A DNA stretch of 64,000 nucleotides from Mariniphaga sp964559175. Lineage in GTDB: Bacteria > Bacteroidota > Bacteroidia > Bacteroidales > Prolixibacteraceae. Below the pieces are notes generated by a model. That model had not been told where the DNA came from. It searched no databases and was given only the letters and a program-made list of their open reading frames with translations. Where the stretch lies: positions 78,804-142,803 of the forward strand of contig CAZLGT010000003.1 in NCBI GenBank assembly GCA_964559175.1, given 5' to 3'. The translations under genes were made by a program, and so were the position numbers. Positions 9,114 through 18,319 of the stretch are shown piece after piece (position 1 is the stretch's first letter; every line of letters begins with the position of its first letter).

Positions 9114-11174
9114 TTAAACGGCGTTTTTTGAACGTTTTCGGATAACCAGATCGTCGAAAAACCCAGGCTGTTTATCTTTGTTCCAAAGGTAAATTTTGAG
9201 TGTTTCTCCCTCCATCTCCGGAGTGGCTGTAAAGGTGATTCGTAAAAGTTGCCAGCCGTTTTCGTCGGTAATGGTGTGATCTGCCTGGGCCCGGTAGAAC
9301 AGCCGTGCATCGGCCGAGGAAACCACCAGTCGCCCGCTGTTGTTGTCGGCTTTTCGCCAAACCTCCACTTCGTATTCTGTGCCAGGTTCGGGTTCAGTTA
9401 ACAGGTATTCCAGGGCAAATTCAACCGATTCGTCCATTTTAACCGAATAGCTCCCCGAGCGGGCCTGCTCCCGTGACCGGGTATTGGCATTTGCGAATTT
9501 TTCACCGGTGGGTCCCCGAAAATACTGACGGTCTGTTGTTACATCCTCTGCATCACATTCAGCCAGTATGTTGGTGTTTGATTCTTTTTGCTCAACCTGC
9601 CGGTTGTATCTCAACGTATCGAGCAGATAAATGGCCTGCAGCCTGCCTTTGTAAATATTTTTCAGTGGAAAATCTTTTTCTGATATTTCAGCAGCTTCAG
9701 CTTCTCCGCGCGGCCCGCCAATGAGCATAATTCTGTTTCCATGTTTGTAAATCAAATCATCTACATGCGTTTGTGCATTCCAGTTTTGAATGGATTTTTC
9801 AATGGAATTATAGAAATACACTTCGGGATAAAGCTCTTTTATCTTGTCAAGCATTCTGCGTTGGGTATATACATCCCCAAAGTTCAGTGCCGAAAATTTA
9901 TTCAGCGAAACCGGATAGTAATAAATTTTTGTGTAGTCCGGGTAGTCGGCTTCAACCATGGCCTGGGTTGCGTCCAACTCTTCATTGGTAAGCCGGTAGC
10001 CTTCGTTAATGTATTTCATTTCAGGAGGGAGCTTCCATGCTAAAAACAGCACAAGTACAAGGAACAGGGAAGGCCATATAAATTTCTGCAAATGCGTGAT
10101 TCTGATTTTTTCCAATACGATTTTCAGCACAAAATAAAAGGACACACCGGTTAACAGCAAAACAGGTATTAAGTAGTGATTGGAATGGTAATGTTTGGCA
10201 ACCATTAAAATACCGCCTGCAGAAGAGGCCACCAGTCCGGTCAGTATTTTAACCTCTAATGTAAACGGTTTTTTGGTTTTGTAGTTTCGGACCAGCAAAT
10301 ATGCGGCAACACCTGCTCCGGCAATGAAAACGATGGCGAAAACGGGGTTGTTCAGCATAATTTTTAGTATGTTGGGGAAATAGGTGCTGGCATCAATTAC
10401 TCCCTTCTCGCCGTGACCATAAATGCCCGAGTGGCTGATTAAATCCCTGAACCAGTAATACATTTGTTTGTATTCGGGAATGATGGGAATGGTGAACAAA
10501 ACAAATGCAGGAATGAGGGATGCGAGGTAAACCATTTTCTTTTTTACCTCAGGAATTATAAATAACGGAAAAACAACGAGCGGCAAAAATGTGGCTTTCG
10601 TAGCCAGTCCGGCACCTGTGATGAAAGCAAAAGCAATCACCCATTTCCATGAATTCTTTTCTTTGTCGGTGTAAAAACAGAGAATTGCGATAATGTATAT
10701 GCAGGTGATGAAAAACAGCAGCGGTTCGGGCGATATTTTGGTCCAGGCGTGGTCAAGGGTGTTGGCCGAAATGAAGGTGAAAGCTTGTAAAAGCAATGCA
10801 ATCCAGACCGATCCGGTTTTTTTTACTGCCATCCATCCCAAAAAAAACAAACCGATAACGTTCAGAAAAAGTAAAACGTTTCTGATGCTGATAATAAACT
10901 TGTGGGGCGAAGTAAGTACATGTTCGGCAACGGGCTTTTTCCCGGGGTTTGAAAAACTGTGTTTCAGGAAAATGGTGGCGGCGCCAATTTGCATTACGGT
11001 TGTTCCCGGGTGATCGATGTATCCTACATTTTTCCCGTCGCACATGGCAGCGGAATTGAGCAGATATACATACTGCGGATCGTTGGCAAATTTTGCCAGG
11101 TGCATGTTCAGTCCTGCCCACAAAAAGAGGGCGGGGAGTAAAATGACAGAATATCGCAGGTACTTCATATCCAT
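9114..11174 (-). CDS. GT39/PMT-like polytopic glycosyltransferase with C-terminal jelly-roll-like module
   Basis: This 686-residue protein begins with a membrane anchor (LPALFLWAGL). It has an early acidic luminal motif region with YIDHPGTT, followed by about ten more hydrophobic segments to residue 390, as expected of family 39/ArnT-type enzymes using polyprenyl-phosphate sugars. A soluble region follows. The last 145 residues (about 539-682: CDAEDV, VWRKADNNSG, GWQLLRIT, IYLWNKDKQPGFFDD) are homologous to residues 38-178 of the CotH-like lipoprotein on the other strand. It is downstream of, and co-transcribed with, the GT2 gene at 11183-11929 (8-base gap). The GT2 would make the lipid-linked sugar and this enzyme would transfer it outside the membrane (inference). 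Confidence 0.82.
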   Translation of the reverse strand: MDMKYLRYSVILLPALFLWAGLNMHLAKFANDPQYVYLLNSAAMCDGKNVGYIDHPGTTVMQIGAATIFLKHSFSNPGKKPVAEHVLTSPHKFIISIRNVLLFLNVIGLFFLGWMAVKKTGSVWIALLLQAFTFISANTLDHAWTKISPEPLLFFITCIYIIAILCFYTDKEKNSWKWVIAFAFITGAGLATKATFLPLVVFPLFIIPEVKKKMVYLASLIPAFVLFTIPIIPEYKQMYYWFRDLISHSGIYGHGEKGVIDASTYFPNILKIMLNNPVFAIVFIAGAGVAAYLLVRNYKTKKPFTLEVKILTGLVASSAGGILMVAKHYHSNHYLIPVLLLTGVSFYFVLKIVLEKIRITHLQKFIWPSLFLVLVLFLAWKLPPEMKYINEGYRLTNEELDATQAMVEADYPDYTKIYYYPVSLNKFSALNFGDVYTQRRMLDKIKELYPEVYFYNSIEKSIQNWNAQTHVDDLIYKHGNRIMLIGGPRGEAEAAEISEKDFPLKNIYKGRLQAIYLLDTLRYNRQVEQKESNTNILAECDAEDVTTDRQYFRGPTGEKFANANTRSREQARSGSYSVKMDESVEFALEYLLTEPEPGTEYEVEVWRKADNNSGRLVVSSADARLFYRAQADHTITDENGWQLLRITFTATPEMEGETLKIYLWNKDKQPGFFDDLVIRKRSKNAV

Positions 11175-11182
11175 GGCAGATT

Positions 11183-11929
11183 TTATTTTTCTTCAAAAAT
11201 CGGGAATTTTCCAACTTTCCACTTTTGCAGCCTGTACTGCAGCGAGGTTTTCAATACCCCGATTCCGTAAATACTGCTGTTTTTAAAATTGATGCTCGAT
11301 GCATCGTCGAAATATTTGGTGGGGCAAGTGATTTCAGCAATGTCGTAACCGGCGTACCATATTTGGGCAAGCATCTGGTTGTCGAAAACAAAATTATCGG
11401 AATTGGCTTCGTAATTCACAGTTTCCAGTACTTCGCGCGAAAAAGCCCGGTAACCGGTGTGGTATTCCGACAGTTTGGCGTTCATCAGAATATTCTGAAA
11501 AAGGGTGAGCCCGCGGTTGGCAATGTACTTCACCAGCGGCATTCCGCCTTGCAGCGCTCCTTTGCCCAGAATGCGCGATCCCAGAACCACATGGTAAAGT
11601 CCGCTTGAAATGAGGTATGTCATGGAAGGAATAAGCTTGGGCGTATATTGATAATCGGGATGGAGCATCACTACAATGTCGGCGCCAATTTCCAGCGCTT
11701 TGTTGTAGCACGATTTCTGATTTCCGCCGTAACCTGTATTTTTTTCATGAACAATGATGTGTTTGATGCCCAGTTTTTTGCCCACTTCCACCGTGTCGTC
11801 CTTGCTCAGGTCGTCCACCAGAATTACATCGTCAACAATCGAAAAATCAATTTCATTATACGTTTTTTCAATTGTTTTGGAAGCATTGTATGCCGGAAGC
11901 ACAACTACTACTTTTTTGCCGTTAATCAT
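11183..11929 (-). CDS. family 2 glycosyltransferase, polyprenyl-phosphate sugar synthase type
   Basis: I take the start at ATG 11929 (MINGKKVVVVLPAYNAS), giving 248 residues. The open frame extends to 12136 but would overlap the divergent sigma factor, and the extra 69 residues look non-coding. The motifs are VVVLPAYNASKT near the start, LVDDLSKDDT, a metal-binding HPDYQYTP segment and EYHTGYRAFSREVL. The HPD replaces the usual DAD, as is common in this DPM1-like subgroup. It pairs with the GT39-like enzyme immediately downstream, a frequent donor-synthase and transferase arrangement. Confidence 0.85.
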   Translation of the reverse strand: MINGKKVVVVLPAYNASKTIEKTYNEIDFSIVDDVILVDDLSKDDTVEVGKKLGIKHIIVHEKNTGYGGNQKSCYNKALEIGADIVVMLHPDYQYTPKLIPSMTYLISSGLYHVVLGSRILGKGALQGGMPLVKYIANRGLTLFQNILMNAKLSEYHTGYRAFSREVLETVNYEANSDNFVFDNQMLAQIWYAGYDIAEITCPTKYFDDASSINFKNSSIYGIGVLKTSLQYRLQKWKVGKFPIFEEK

Positions 11930-11949
11930 TCGTTTTGTTTTTTGTGGGG

Positions 11950-11975
11950 CAAAAATAGTAAGAAATTGGGAGAGG
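11950..11975 (-). promoter_or_regulatory. candidate promoter of the GT2-GT39 operon
   Basis: On the minus strand, 11957-11950 reads TATTTTTG, matching TAnnTTTG, about 20 bases upstream of ATG 11929. This placement supports the short start of the GT2 gene. The -33 box is poor. Confidence 0.45.
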
Positions 11976-12034
11976 TAAAGGGTGATTGGATTGGAAATTT
12001 TTAAATTGGATTTTTGTGATTCACAAAGAACAGG

Positions 12035-12065
12035 TTTGTTTTTACGTTGGTATTTGCTAAACTTG
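12035..12065 (+). promoter_or_regulatory. promoter of the ECF sigma factor gene
   Basis: TTTG at 12035-12038, a 19-base spacer, then TAAACTTG at 12058-12065 (one mismatch to TAnnTTTG). The predicted start is near 12071, 18 bases before the ATG at 12090. The same TTTG-N19-TAAACTTG arrangement occurs at 43882-43912. Confidence 0.58.
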
Positions 12066-12089
12066 CATCCAATATACCAATAAGAATAA

Positions 12090-12686
12090 ATGAACTCAAC
12101 CGGCTTAACAGAAACTGAAATCTGGGCTTCTTTCAAAAAAGGGGAGGAATGGGCTATTTCGTTTATTTATGCTGAACACGCTGAAAAATTGTACCGTTAC
12201 GGATTAAAATTTACTTCCGATATATCTTTTATAGAAGATGCGCTCCAGGATTTGTTTGCCGAACTCATTAAAAACCGGAAAAATATTGGTGACACCGACA
12301 ATATTCTCTTTTACCTGTTGAAATCCTATAAACGAAAGCTGCTGCGTAAAATGCAAACCGAAAAAAGGTTTATGAGCGATGAAGAGTTGCAGGAATACCA
12401 ATTTGAAGTCATCTGGTCTGTTGAACACGAACTGATTCTGAAAGAGGTTTCGGAGCAGAAATCGAAAATGTTACTGAAGGCGCTAAACGAACTCACCCCC
12501 CGACAAAAGGAAGCCATTTACCTTCGGTTTACCAGGGAATTGGATTACAATGAGGTGGCCGGCTTGATGGACATCAGTGTGGAAGCCTGCCGCAACCTCA
12601 TTTGCAAAGCCATTTCAATCTTAAAAAAATGGATTGAAGAAAAAGGAGGTGGCCCGGCTGTGTTTTTTGCTTTGATTTTTAAGTAA
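12090..12686 (+). CDS. ECF-type RNA polymerase sigma factor (sigma-70 family)
   Basis: This 198-residue protein has sigma region 2 at about residues 20-90 (EHAEKLYRYGLKF, FIEDALQDLFAELIK) and region 4 at about 125-185 (LNELTPRQKEAIYLRFTREL, YNEVAGLMDISVEACRNLI). It matches the Bacteroidota ECF group that partners FecR anti-sigmas and drives SusCD operons. The FecR gene lies downstream but 883 bases away, which is unusual because these pairs are normally adjacent. The final segment after the region 4 helix is short and hydrophobic. Confidence 0.93.
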   Translation: MNSTGLTETEIWASFKKGEEWAISFIYAEHAEKLYRYGLKFTSDISFIEDALQDLFAELIKNRKNIGDTDNILFYLLKSYKRKLLRKMQTEKRFMSDEELQEYQFEVIWSVEHELILKEVSEQKSKMLLKALNELTPRQKEAIYLRFTRELDYNEVAGLMDISVEACRNLICKAISILKKWIEEKGGGPAVFFALIFK

Positions 12687-12792
12687 AAAAATAGTTGGTA
12701 CAACCACCCCGCCACTGCAGGCCGTGGCAATCCTTCCTTTTTACCCCTTTCGGCATCAGCCACCACAAATTCCCTGCACTTCTGCCAAATTT

Positions 12793-12812
12793 CCCCCGCC
12801 AGCTGGCGGAGG
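12793..12812. repeat. REP-like palindrome
   Basis: CCGCCAGCTGGCGG at 12796-12809 is a perfect 14-base palindrome, with flanking C and G runs that extend pairing past one mismatch. A relative with a TTT centre, CTCTGCCTTTGGCGGAG, lies at 12957-12973. Confidence 0.6.
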
Positions 12813-12915
12813 AAAAGGAAGCGGAATATCAATTTTTGGAGGGGAAATTGGTGCTAAATCATATTTTTTCTGCCAACAATTTTAATAATGCAAAACATTA
12901 AAGCAGCACGAATTT

Positions 12916-12954
12916 CTCCTCCTGGTCAATTTCCTGCGTTTTGACCAGGAGGAG
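12916..12954. repeat. 14-bp stem inverted repeat
   Basis: CTCCTCCTGGTCAA (12916-12929) and TTGACCAGGAGGAG (12941-12954) are perfect inverted copies around an 11-base loop. No T run follows on either strand, so it is not a typical terminator. Confidence 0.7.
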
Positions 12955-13142
12955 TACTCTGCCTTTGGCGGAGGGAGGTGGTTCTATTCTCTAAATGGCA
13001 GGTGCAGTTATTCCAATGTTAAGGGGGATTTCAGGGGGATTTCGAAATAGAATTTTCAATTTTAATCAATCTTGAAACAATCAAAACTTCTCAAATTTAT
13101 TTATTCGTTTTAGATATTTCCGGTATTGAATCCCCCTTGTGT

Positions 13143-13198
13143 TCCCCCTTTGAAATTAAAAACACTGCTTCTATACGACTTATGCGTTCAAAGGGGGA
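13143..13198. repeat. 12-bp inverted repeat of a G-run motif
   Basis: TCCCCCTTTGAA (13143-13154) and TTCAAAGGGGGA (13187-13198) are perfect inverted copies 32 bases apart. Further partial copies lie near 13132 and 13289. Confidence 0.55.
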
Positions 13199-13569
13199 CA
13201 AGCTCCGAACAGCTGCCTGCTTAACATCGGAGCAGTCCCTCGTCCCCCGTTGATTGCCGAATAATTTTTGGAACCCCAAACATCAATATCAAAGGGGGTT
13301 AGGGGGATTGATGGCACTGAAAAAAATAAAATTTGTTTGCTTATGAGCTTACCTTATTTCCAATCCCTAACCTCAGTAACAAGCAGACCCCCAATGACTC
13401 ATACCTAATTACCTTATTTTTTATCTTATTAATAGGGAAGTTGCTACAAATATTTCGCGGCGCTGCCGCTTTATTTTTGTTGTTACGATATTGGTTTAAA
13501 GATTTTTTTCAAAATAACTCAAATTTTTTGATGATGTTTTCCCTTGTCATGTCTTTATAGGGTATAAGC

Positions 13570-14757
13570 ATGACATTTATGAATTACGAAAAATATATAA
13601 AATATTCCACCGAAGAATTCATCCTTGATGACGACTTCATGAAATGGGTACTGCACCCGACTCTGGAAACCGACCGGTACTGGAACGATTTCCTGAAAGA
13701 TCACCCCGAAAAAAAGCAGCAGGTAAAAGAGGCAGTTTTTATGATTAAAGCCATCCGGGCAGTTGAGCCGGCTGTTTCAGGACTGCGGCTTGATCAGGTT
13801 TACGAAAATGCACAACCTTCTTCAACGCCTGTCCGCAAAATTGGATGGATGATGGCTAAAATTGCTGCCGTATTCCTTCTACTGGTTTCTATTGGAGGTG
13901 TTTGGTATTATTTACAAACCGACAGGGAATCCTTCCCTATGGAGTTGGCAACTGCAGAACAACAGGAAAAAGGAAGGGTTATTTTACCCGATGGCACGGT
14001 AAACGAGTTTGAAACCGAAAAAACCCAAATCCGGCAAACGGCTTCCGGAGAACTGACAATTAACAGCGATACCGTTTCATTAGGGGATATTCCGGTAAAG
14101 GCTGAAAAACAGGCCATGGCCCAGGTGATTATTCCTTACGGGAAACGTTCGGAAATTACCCTGGCCGACGGAACCAGAATCTGGCTTAACGCCGGCAGCC
14201 AGCTTTCTTACCCGGTAAAATTCAAAGGAAATACAAGAGAAGTTTATTTGGCGGGCGAAGCTTTTTTTGAAGTGGAATCCGATCCGGCAAAACCGTTTCA
14301 TGTGATTACCGGCGATATGAAAATCCGGGTAACCGGCACCCGTTTTAATGTCACTTCTTATGCCAGTGACCCCACTACCCAGGCTGTACTTCTTACCGGG
14401 AAAGTGAGCGCAGCAAAAAACCAGCGGTTTGCCCGCTCCGTGGAACTGGAACCCGGCGAACGGATTGTCTATAACAGGCTGGAAGATAATATGGAGAAAG
14501 ACCTTGTGGATGTGGAACTCTATGCTTCCTGGGTAAACGGGTACCTGAGATTTGACAACGAACCGGTGGAAAACATCTTTAAAAAACTGGAACGGTATTA
14601 CAACAAAAATATTTTAACAGAGAAGCTCTCCGGCCAACCTAAGTTCACTGGAAAACTCGATTTGGCCGACGACCTGGAGAAGGTGCTGAAAAATATCGGT
14701 TTTTCAGCCTCCTTTTCCGTGGACTGCGAAAACGATGTGTATCTAATCAGACCGTAA
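13570..14757 (+). CDS. FecR family anti-sigma factor
   Basis: This 395-residue protein (start at residue 1 or at Met4, MNYEKY) has a cytoplasmic N-terminal region that should bind the sigma factor. A single membrane segment lies at about residues 95-115 (IAAVFLLLVSIGGVWYYL). The FecR domain spans about 140-250 (IPYGKRSEITLADGTRIWLN, GEAFFEVESD) and a DUF4974 secretin/TonB-like domain about 325-393 (LRFDNEPVENIFKKLE). It transmits the signal from a TonB-dependent transporter to the ECF sigma factor encoded upstream. The susC gene follows after 131 bases, consistent with a sigma/anti-sigma-regulated utilisation locus. Confidence 0.93.
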   Translation: MTFMNYEKYIKYSTEEFILDDDFMKWVLHPTLETDRYWNDFLKDHPEKKQQVKEAVFMIKAIRAVEPAVSGLRLDQVYENAQPSSTPVRKIGWMMAKIAAVFLLLVSIGGVWYYLQTDRESFPMELATAEQQEKGRVILPDGTVNEFETEKTQIRQTASGELTINSDTVSLGDIPVKAEKQAMAQVIIPYGKRSEITLADGTRIWLNAGSQLSYPVKFKGNTREVYLAGEAFFEVESDPAKPFHVITGDMKIRVTGTRFNVTSYASDPTTQAVLLTGKVSAAKNQRFARSVELEPGERIVYNRLEDNMEKDLVDVELYASWVNGYLRFDNEPVENIFKKLERYYNKNILTEKLSGQPKFTGKLDLADDLEKVLKNIGFSASFSVDCENDVYLIRP

Positions 14758-14814
14758 AACTCAAAAACGAATTGCCTATGACTTAGAACGAAACAAACGA
14801 CCTGAAAAAATAAA

Positions 14815-14847
14815 AAACCGGGATGTGCGACCAACAGACCCCGGTTT
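14815..14847 (+). promoter_or_regulatory. hairpin in the susC leader
   Basis: AAACCGGG (14815-14822) and CCCGGTTT (14840-14847) form a perfect 8-bp stem with a 17-base loop between fecR and susC, about 40 bases before the susC ATG. No T run follows, so it is more likely a processing or stability element than a terminator. Confidence 0.4.
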
Positions 14848-14888
14848 CAAGCGAATTCTTATTTAGTAATAAAAATCAAAACAAAATT

Positions 14889-17800
14889 ATGAATTATTAT
14901 GAAGAAAAAGGAGATTTTCTGAAATATCTCCGTAAAACAATGCGAATTATGCGGTTAAGTCTGTTTTTGATAGTTATAAGCACAGCAATGGCATTCAGTG
15001 CCAACTCCTATTCGCAAAACACAAAACTTTCGCTGGACCTGAACAAAGCCACGGTTAAAGAGGTGTTAAAAGCCATTGAGGATCAAAGCGAATATCTTTT
15101 CTTTTACCAGAAAAAGCATGTGGACTTAAACCGGCAGGTAACCCTCCATGCCACCGAGCAGGAGGTGGAAACCATACTTAATCAGCTTTTTGCCGGTACC
15201 GAAAACATTTATGTGATAAACGACCGGCAGATTGTAATTGGCGTAGCGCCAAAAAGAGAGTTGGAAAGACAAGCGGTTAGGCTCAAGGTGAATATGAAAC
15301 CGGTAATCGATCAACCCCAGCAAAAAGAAATTACCGGGAAAGTAACCGACACCGACAGGCTTCCTTTACCGGGAGTTTCGGTAATTGTTAAGGGAACAAC
15401 CATTGGAACAGTAACCAATGCTGATGGGGAGTTTTCGTTGAATATTCCACTAAATGCTGAATCGTTGCAGTTTTCGTTTGTGGGGATGCAGGCGCAGGAA
15501 GTTCCGATTGAAGGAAAGACTGTGATTACGATGATTTTAAAGGAAGAGACGATTGGGCTAGAAGAAGTTGTGGCTGTTGGTTACGGGATGCAGAAGAAAG
15601 CAACCATAACCGGCGCTGTTTCTAAAGTGAAAGGAGAAGATATAATGCGATCTCCTACAACAAATGTAAGCAATAGTTTGACAGGAATTTTACCCGGTAT
15701 AGTTACAGTACAGTCACAGGGTGAACCAGGCAGGGATGGCTCAATAATCAGGATCAGGGGAATCAGTACTTTTGGAAATGCAGACCCCTTAGTAATTATC
15801 GATGGGATGCCAGGACGATCATTAGAACGAATTGATCCTGCCTCTATTGAAAGTATATCAATTCTAAAAGATGCATCTGCTGCTATATATGGTTCACGAG
15901 CTGCAAACGGAGTTATACTCGTAACAACTAAACGCGGAAAATTGGGTAAACCTCAGGTGCGTTTAAACTATAATTATGGGTTTAGTCAGCCAACTCGCAT
16001 ACCCGAAATGTGTAATGCTGAAGAATATGCTACTCTTTTGAATGAAATTGGTCTTGCTAATTACACAAATGAAGAAATTCAAAAGTTTAAAGATGGCTCA
16101 GATCCTTGGAGGTATCCCGATACTGATTGGATAAATGAAATTCTCAAACCTTGGTCACTACAAAATAAAGCAAACGTTGAAATATCGGGCGGGAACGAAA
16201 ACCTTTTATATTTTGTAATGGTAGGGAAAACATTTCAAGATGGATTCTATTACAACTCAGGGGCAAATTACAACCAATACGATTTCAGGTCGAACCTTGA
16301 CGGAAGAATTACTAAAAATGCCAAGCTTGTTTTTGATGTTTCAGGAAGGATGGAAGACAGGAATGCTACCGTCATATCATCAGAAGATATTTTCTACTAT
16401 GCCATGAGAAGTAAACCTACCATGCAAGCATATTGGCCAAACGGACTTCCTGGTCCCGATCTTGAAGCTGGCATCCAACCTGTAATATCTTCAACCGATG
16501 AAGCTGGTTACGACAAAACCAAAAGATATGTTTTAAACAGCAACATCGACCTTGATGTAAATATTCCTTGGATTCAAGGTCTAAGTGTTGTTGGCAAAGC
16601 TTCGGTTGATAAAACAATCAGTATCAATCGCAGGTTTCAAAAACCAATCTATATATACTCATGGGATAACCAAACCGTAGATGCTAATAATACTCCAGTA
16701 TTACAAAAAGCAACCAAAGGTGTTAGCAACCCTGAATTATCTGAAAACTGGGCTGATGGTATTAGCATTTACACCATGGCGATGATAAACTATCAACGTT
16801 CATTTGGATTGCACGGTGTTAGTGCTTTAGCGGGTATTGAAAGGATTACCGGCAATGGCAATTCAATTTATGCATACCGAAAAGACTTTTTGACCGATGC
16901 AATTGACCAATTATTTGCGGGATCTGAAGAGCAATGGAAAAACAATGGTTCTGCGTATCAAAACGCCCGCTTAAGTTATTTAAGCCGTGTAAACTACAAC
17001 TACAAAGAGAAGTATTTACTCGAGGCAGTAGCGCGTTATGATGGTTCATATATATTTCCAAAAAACAAACGTTTTGGATTCTTCCCCAGTATATCGGCTG
17101 GTTGGCGTATTTCTGAAGAAGATTTTTGGAATGATAATATAGCCTTTATTGAATACATGAAGCTCCGCGCATCTTACGGCCAAACTGGTAACGATAGAAT
17201 TAATGAATATCAATATCTGGCTTCATATGCTTTCAGGGCTGGTTCATTTATAACCAATACTTCTGAAAAGAACAAAGCTGTTTACGAAACAAAAATACCT
17301 AATGAAAACATAACTTGGGAAGTCGCCAATCAGACCAACTTTGGTATTGATGCTGAAATACTCAAAGGCAAGATGGCACTTGAAGTTGATTATTTTAGTT
17401 ATTTAAGGACCGGCTTGTTATGGAATAGAAATGCAACTGTACCCGCAACTGCTGGGTTTACACTACCCCGTGAAAATATAGGAAAATCAAGCAATAAAGG
17501 TTTCGATTTCAAACTCACATATAACGGTGAGGTATCTAGCTTTGTTTATTCTGTGGGTATAAATGGCTTATATGCCGAAAACAAAGTGGTTTTTATAGAT
17601 GAGCCTTTGGGGTTACCTGAATATCAACAAGCAACTGGTAAACCAATTCCTGAAAACATAAATAACTATCAAAGCAATTTATATTATGTTGCCGATGGAA
17701 TTTTTAAAGATCAATCCGAAATTGATTCAAAACCCCATTGGAATGGAGCTGTTCCAGGCGATATTATATTCAAAGACATGAATAACGATGGTAAAATTGA

Positions 17801-18305
17801 TGCCAGCGACCGGGTATATAGAACCAAAAGTAATTTTCCAAAATTAAATGGGGGGGTCAACTTCCGCTTAAAATATAAACAATTCGATTTGTTTGTTTTA
17901 TTTCAAGGAGCCTCTGGAGCCGATAAATACATTTCGATTCAAGGGGGCGATTTTGCAAACTATTTGAAAGATACTTATGATGACCGATGGACACCAACCA
18001 ATACGAATGCAAGTAAACCTCGAACCATTACCCGTACAGAGGCCTATTGGAAATCAAACAGTAATACTTTTTTCTTATACAATACCGATTATTTGAGATT
18101 CAAAACTTTTGAAATTGGGTACAATCTTCAACCTCAGTTCACCAATCGTATTGGTCTCGAAAATGTTCGTTTTTACTTAAGTGGAAATAATTTATTCACT
18201 TATACCCCTCACCTAAAAGATTTTGATCCTGAACCGAATAAACAATGGGGTGCTGGGTATCCAATTCAAAGGATTATTAATACTGGTATTTCTGTTACAT
18301 TTTAA
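14889..18305 (+). CDS. SusC/RagA-type TonB-dependent outer-membrane transporter with STN domain
   Basis: I take ATG 14889 (MNYYEEKGDF), giving 1138 residues, because the signal peptide (MRLSLFLIVISTAMAFSANSYSQ) then sits where this class has it. The open frame runs 66 bases further up. An STN signalling domain (about residues 50-105) fits regulation through FecR. A carboxypeptidase-regulatory-like domain follows (EITGKVTDTD, PLPGVSVIVKGT), then the TonB box region (EEVVAVGYG), plug and beta-barrel. It imports a glycan with the SusD encoded 14 bases downstream. GC content falls from about 50 to 30-38 percent near 15600, inside the gene, suggesting replacement of the plug and barrel by recombination. 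Confidence 0.95.
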   Translation: MNYYEEKGDFLKYLRKTMRIMRLSLFLIVISTAMAFSANSYSQNTKLSLDLNKATVKEVLKAIEDQSEYLFFYQKKHVDLNRQVTLHATEQEVETILNQLFAGTENIYVINDRQIVIGVAPKRELERQAVRLKVNMKPVIDQPQQKEITGKVTDTDRLPLPGVSVIVKGTTIGTVTNADGEFSLNIPLNAESLQFSFVGMQAQEVPIEGKTVITMILKEETIGLEEVVAVGYGMQKKATITGAVSKVKGEDIMRSPTTNVSNSLTGILPGIVTVQSQGEPGRDGSIIRIRGISTFGNADPLVIIDGMPGRSLERIDPASIESISILKDASAAIYGSRAANGVILVTTKRGKLGKPQVRLNYNYGFSQPTRIPEMCNAEEYATLLNEIGLANYTNEEIQKFKDGSDPWRYPDTDWINEILKPWSLQNKANVEISGGNENLLYFVMVGKTFQDGFYYNSGANYNQYDFRSNLDGRITKNAKLVFDVSGRMEDRNATVISSEDIFYYAMRSKPTMQAYWPNGLPGPDLEAGIQPVISSTDEAGYDKTKRYVLNSNIDLDVNIPWIQGLSVVGKASVDKTISINRRFQKPIYIYSWDNQTVDANNTPVLQKATKGVSNPELSENWADGISIYTMAMINYQRSFGLHGVSALAGIERITGNGNSIYAYRKDFLTDAIDQLFAGSEEQWKNNGSAYQNARLSYLSRVNYNYKEKYLLEAVARYDGSYIFPKNKRFGFFPSISAGWRISEEDFWNDNIAFIEYMKLRASYGQTGNDRINEYQYLASYAFRAGSFITNTSEKNKAVYETKIPNENITWEVANQTNFGIDAEILKGKMALEVDYFSYLRTGLLWNRNATVPATAGFTLPRENIGKSSNKGFDFKLTYNGEVSSFVYSVGINGLYAENKVVFIDEPLGLPEYQQATGKPIPENINNYQSNLYYVADGIFKDQSEIDSKPHWNGAVPGDIIFKDMNNDGKIDASDRVYRTKSNFPKLNGGVNFRLKYKQFDLFVLFQGASGADKYISIQGGDFANYLKDTYDDRWTPTNTNASKPRTITRTEAYWKSNSNTFFLYNTDYLRFKTFEIGYNLQPQFTNRIGLENVRFYLSGNNLFTYTPHLKDFDPEPNKQWGAGYPIQRIINTGISVTF

Positions 18306-18319
18306 AAATAAGTAATGTC

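Larger units (their letters stand above)
12687..13569. repeat. 883-base non-coding gap rich in palindromes and G/C-run repeats
   Basis: No gene is supported here. The stretch holds REP-like palindromes (12793-12812 and 12957-12973), a 14-bp stem hairpin (12916-12954), tandem GGGGGATTT-type motifs near 13022-13042, and CAAAGGGGG / CCCCCTTTG copies around 13132-13198 and 13289-13310. It separates the sigma factor from its FecR partner. It looks like an accumulation of interspersed extragenic repeats rather than a decayed gene. Confidence 0.6.

Noticed and set aside
11930..12136. Upstream extension of the GT2 gene
   Set aside because: The extra 69 residues overlap the divergent sigma factor and its promoter, and a good promoter lies just upstream of ATG 11929.
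12695..12901. 68-residue frame after the sigma factor
   Set aside because: It spans the REP-like palindrome and has no conserved features.
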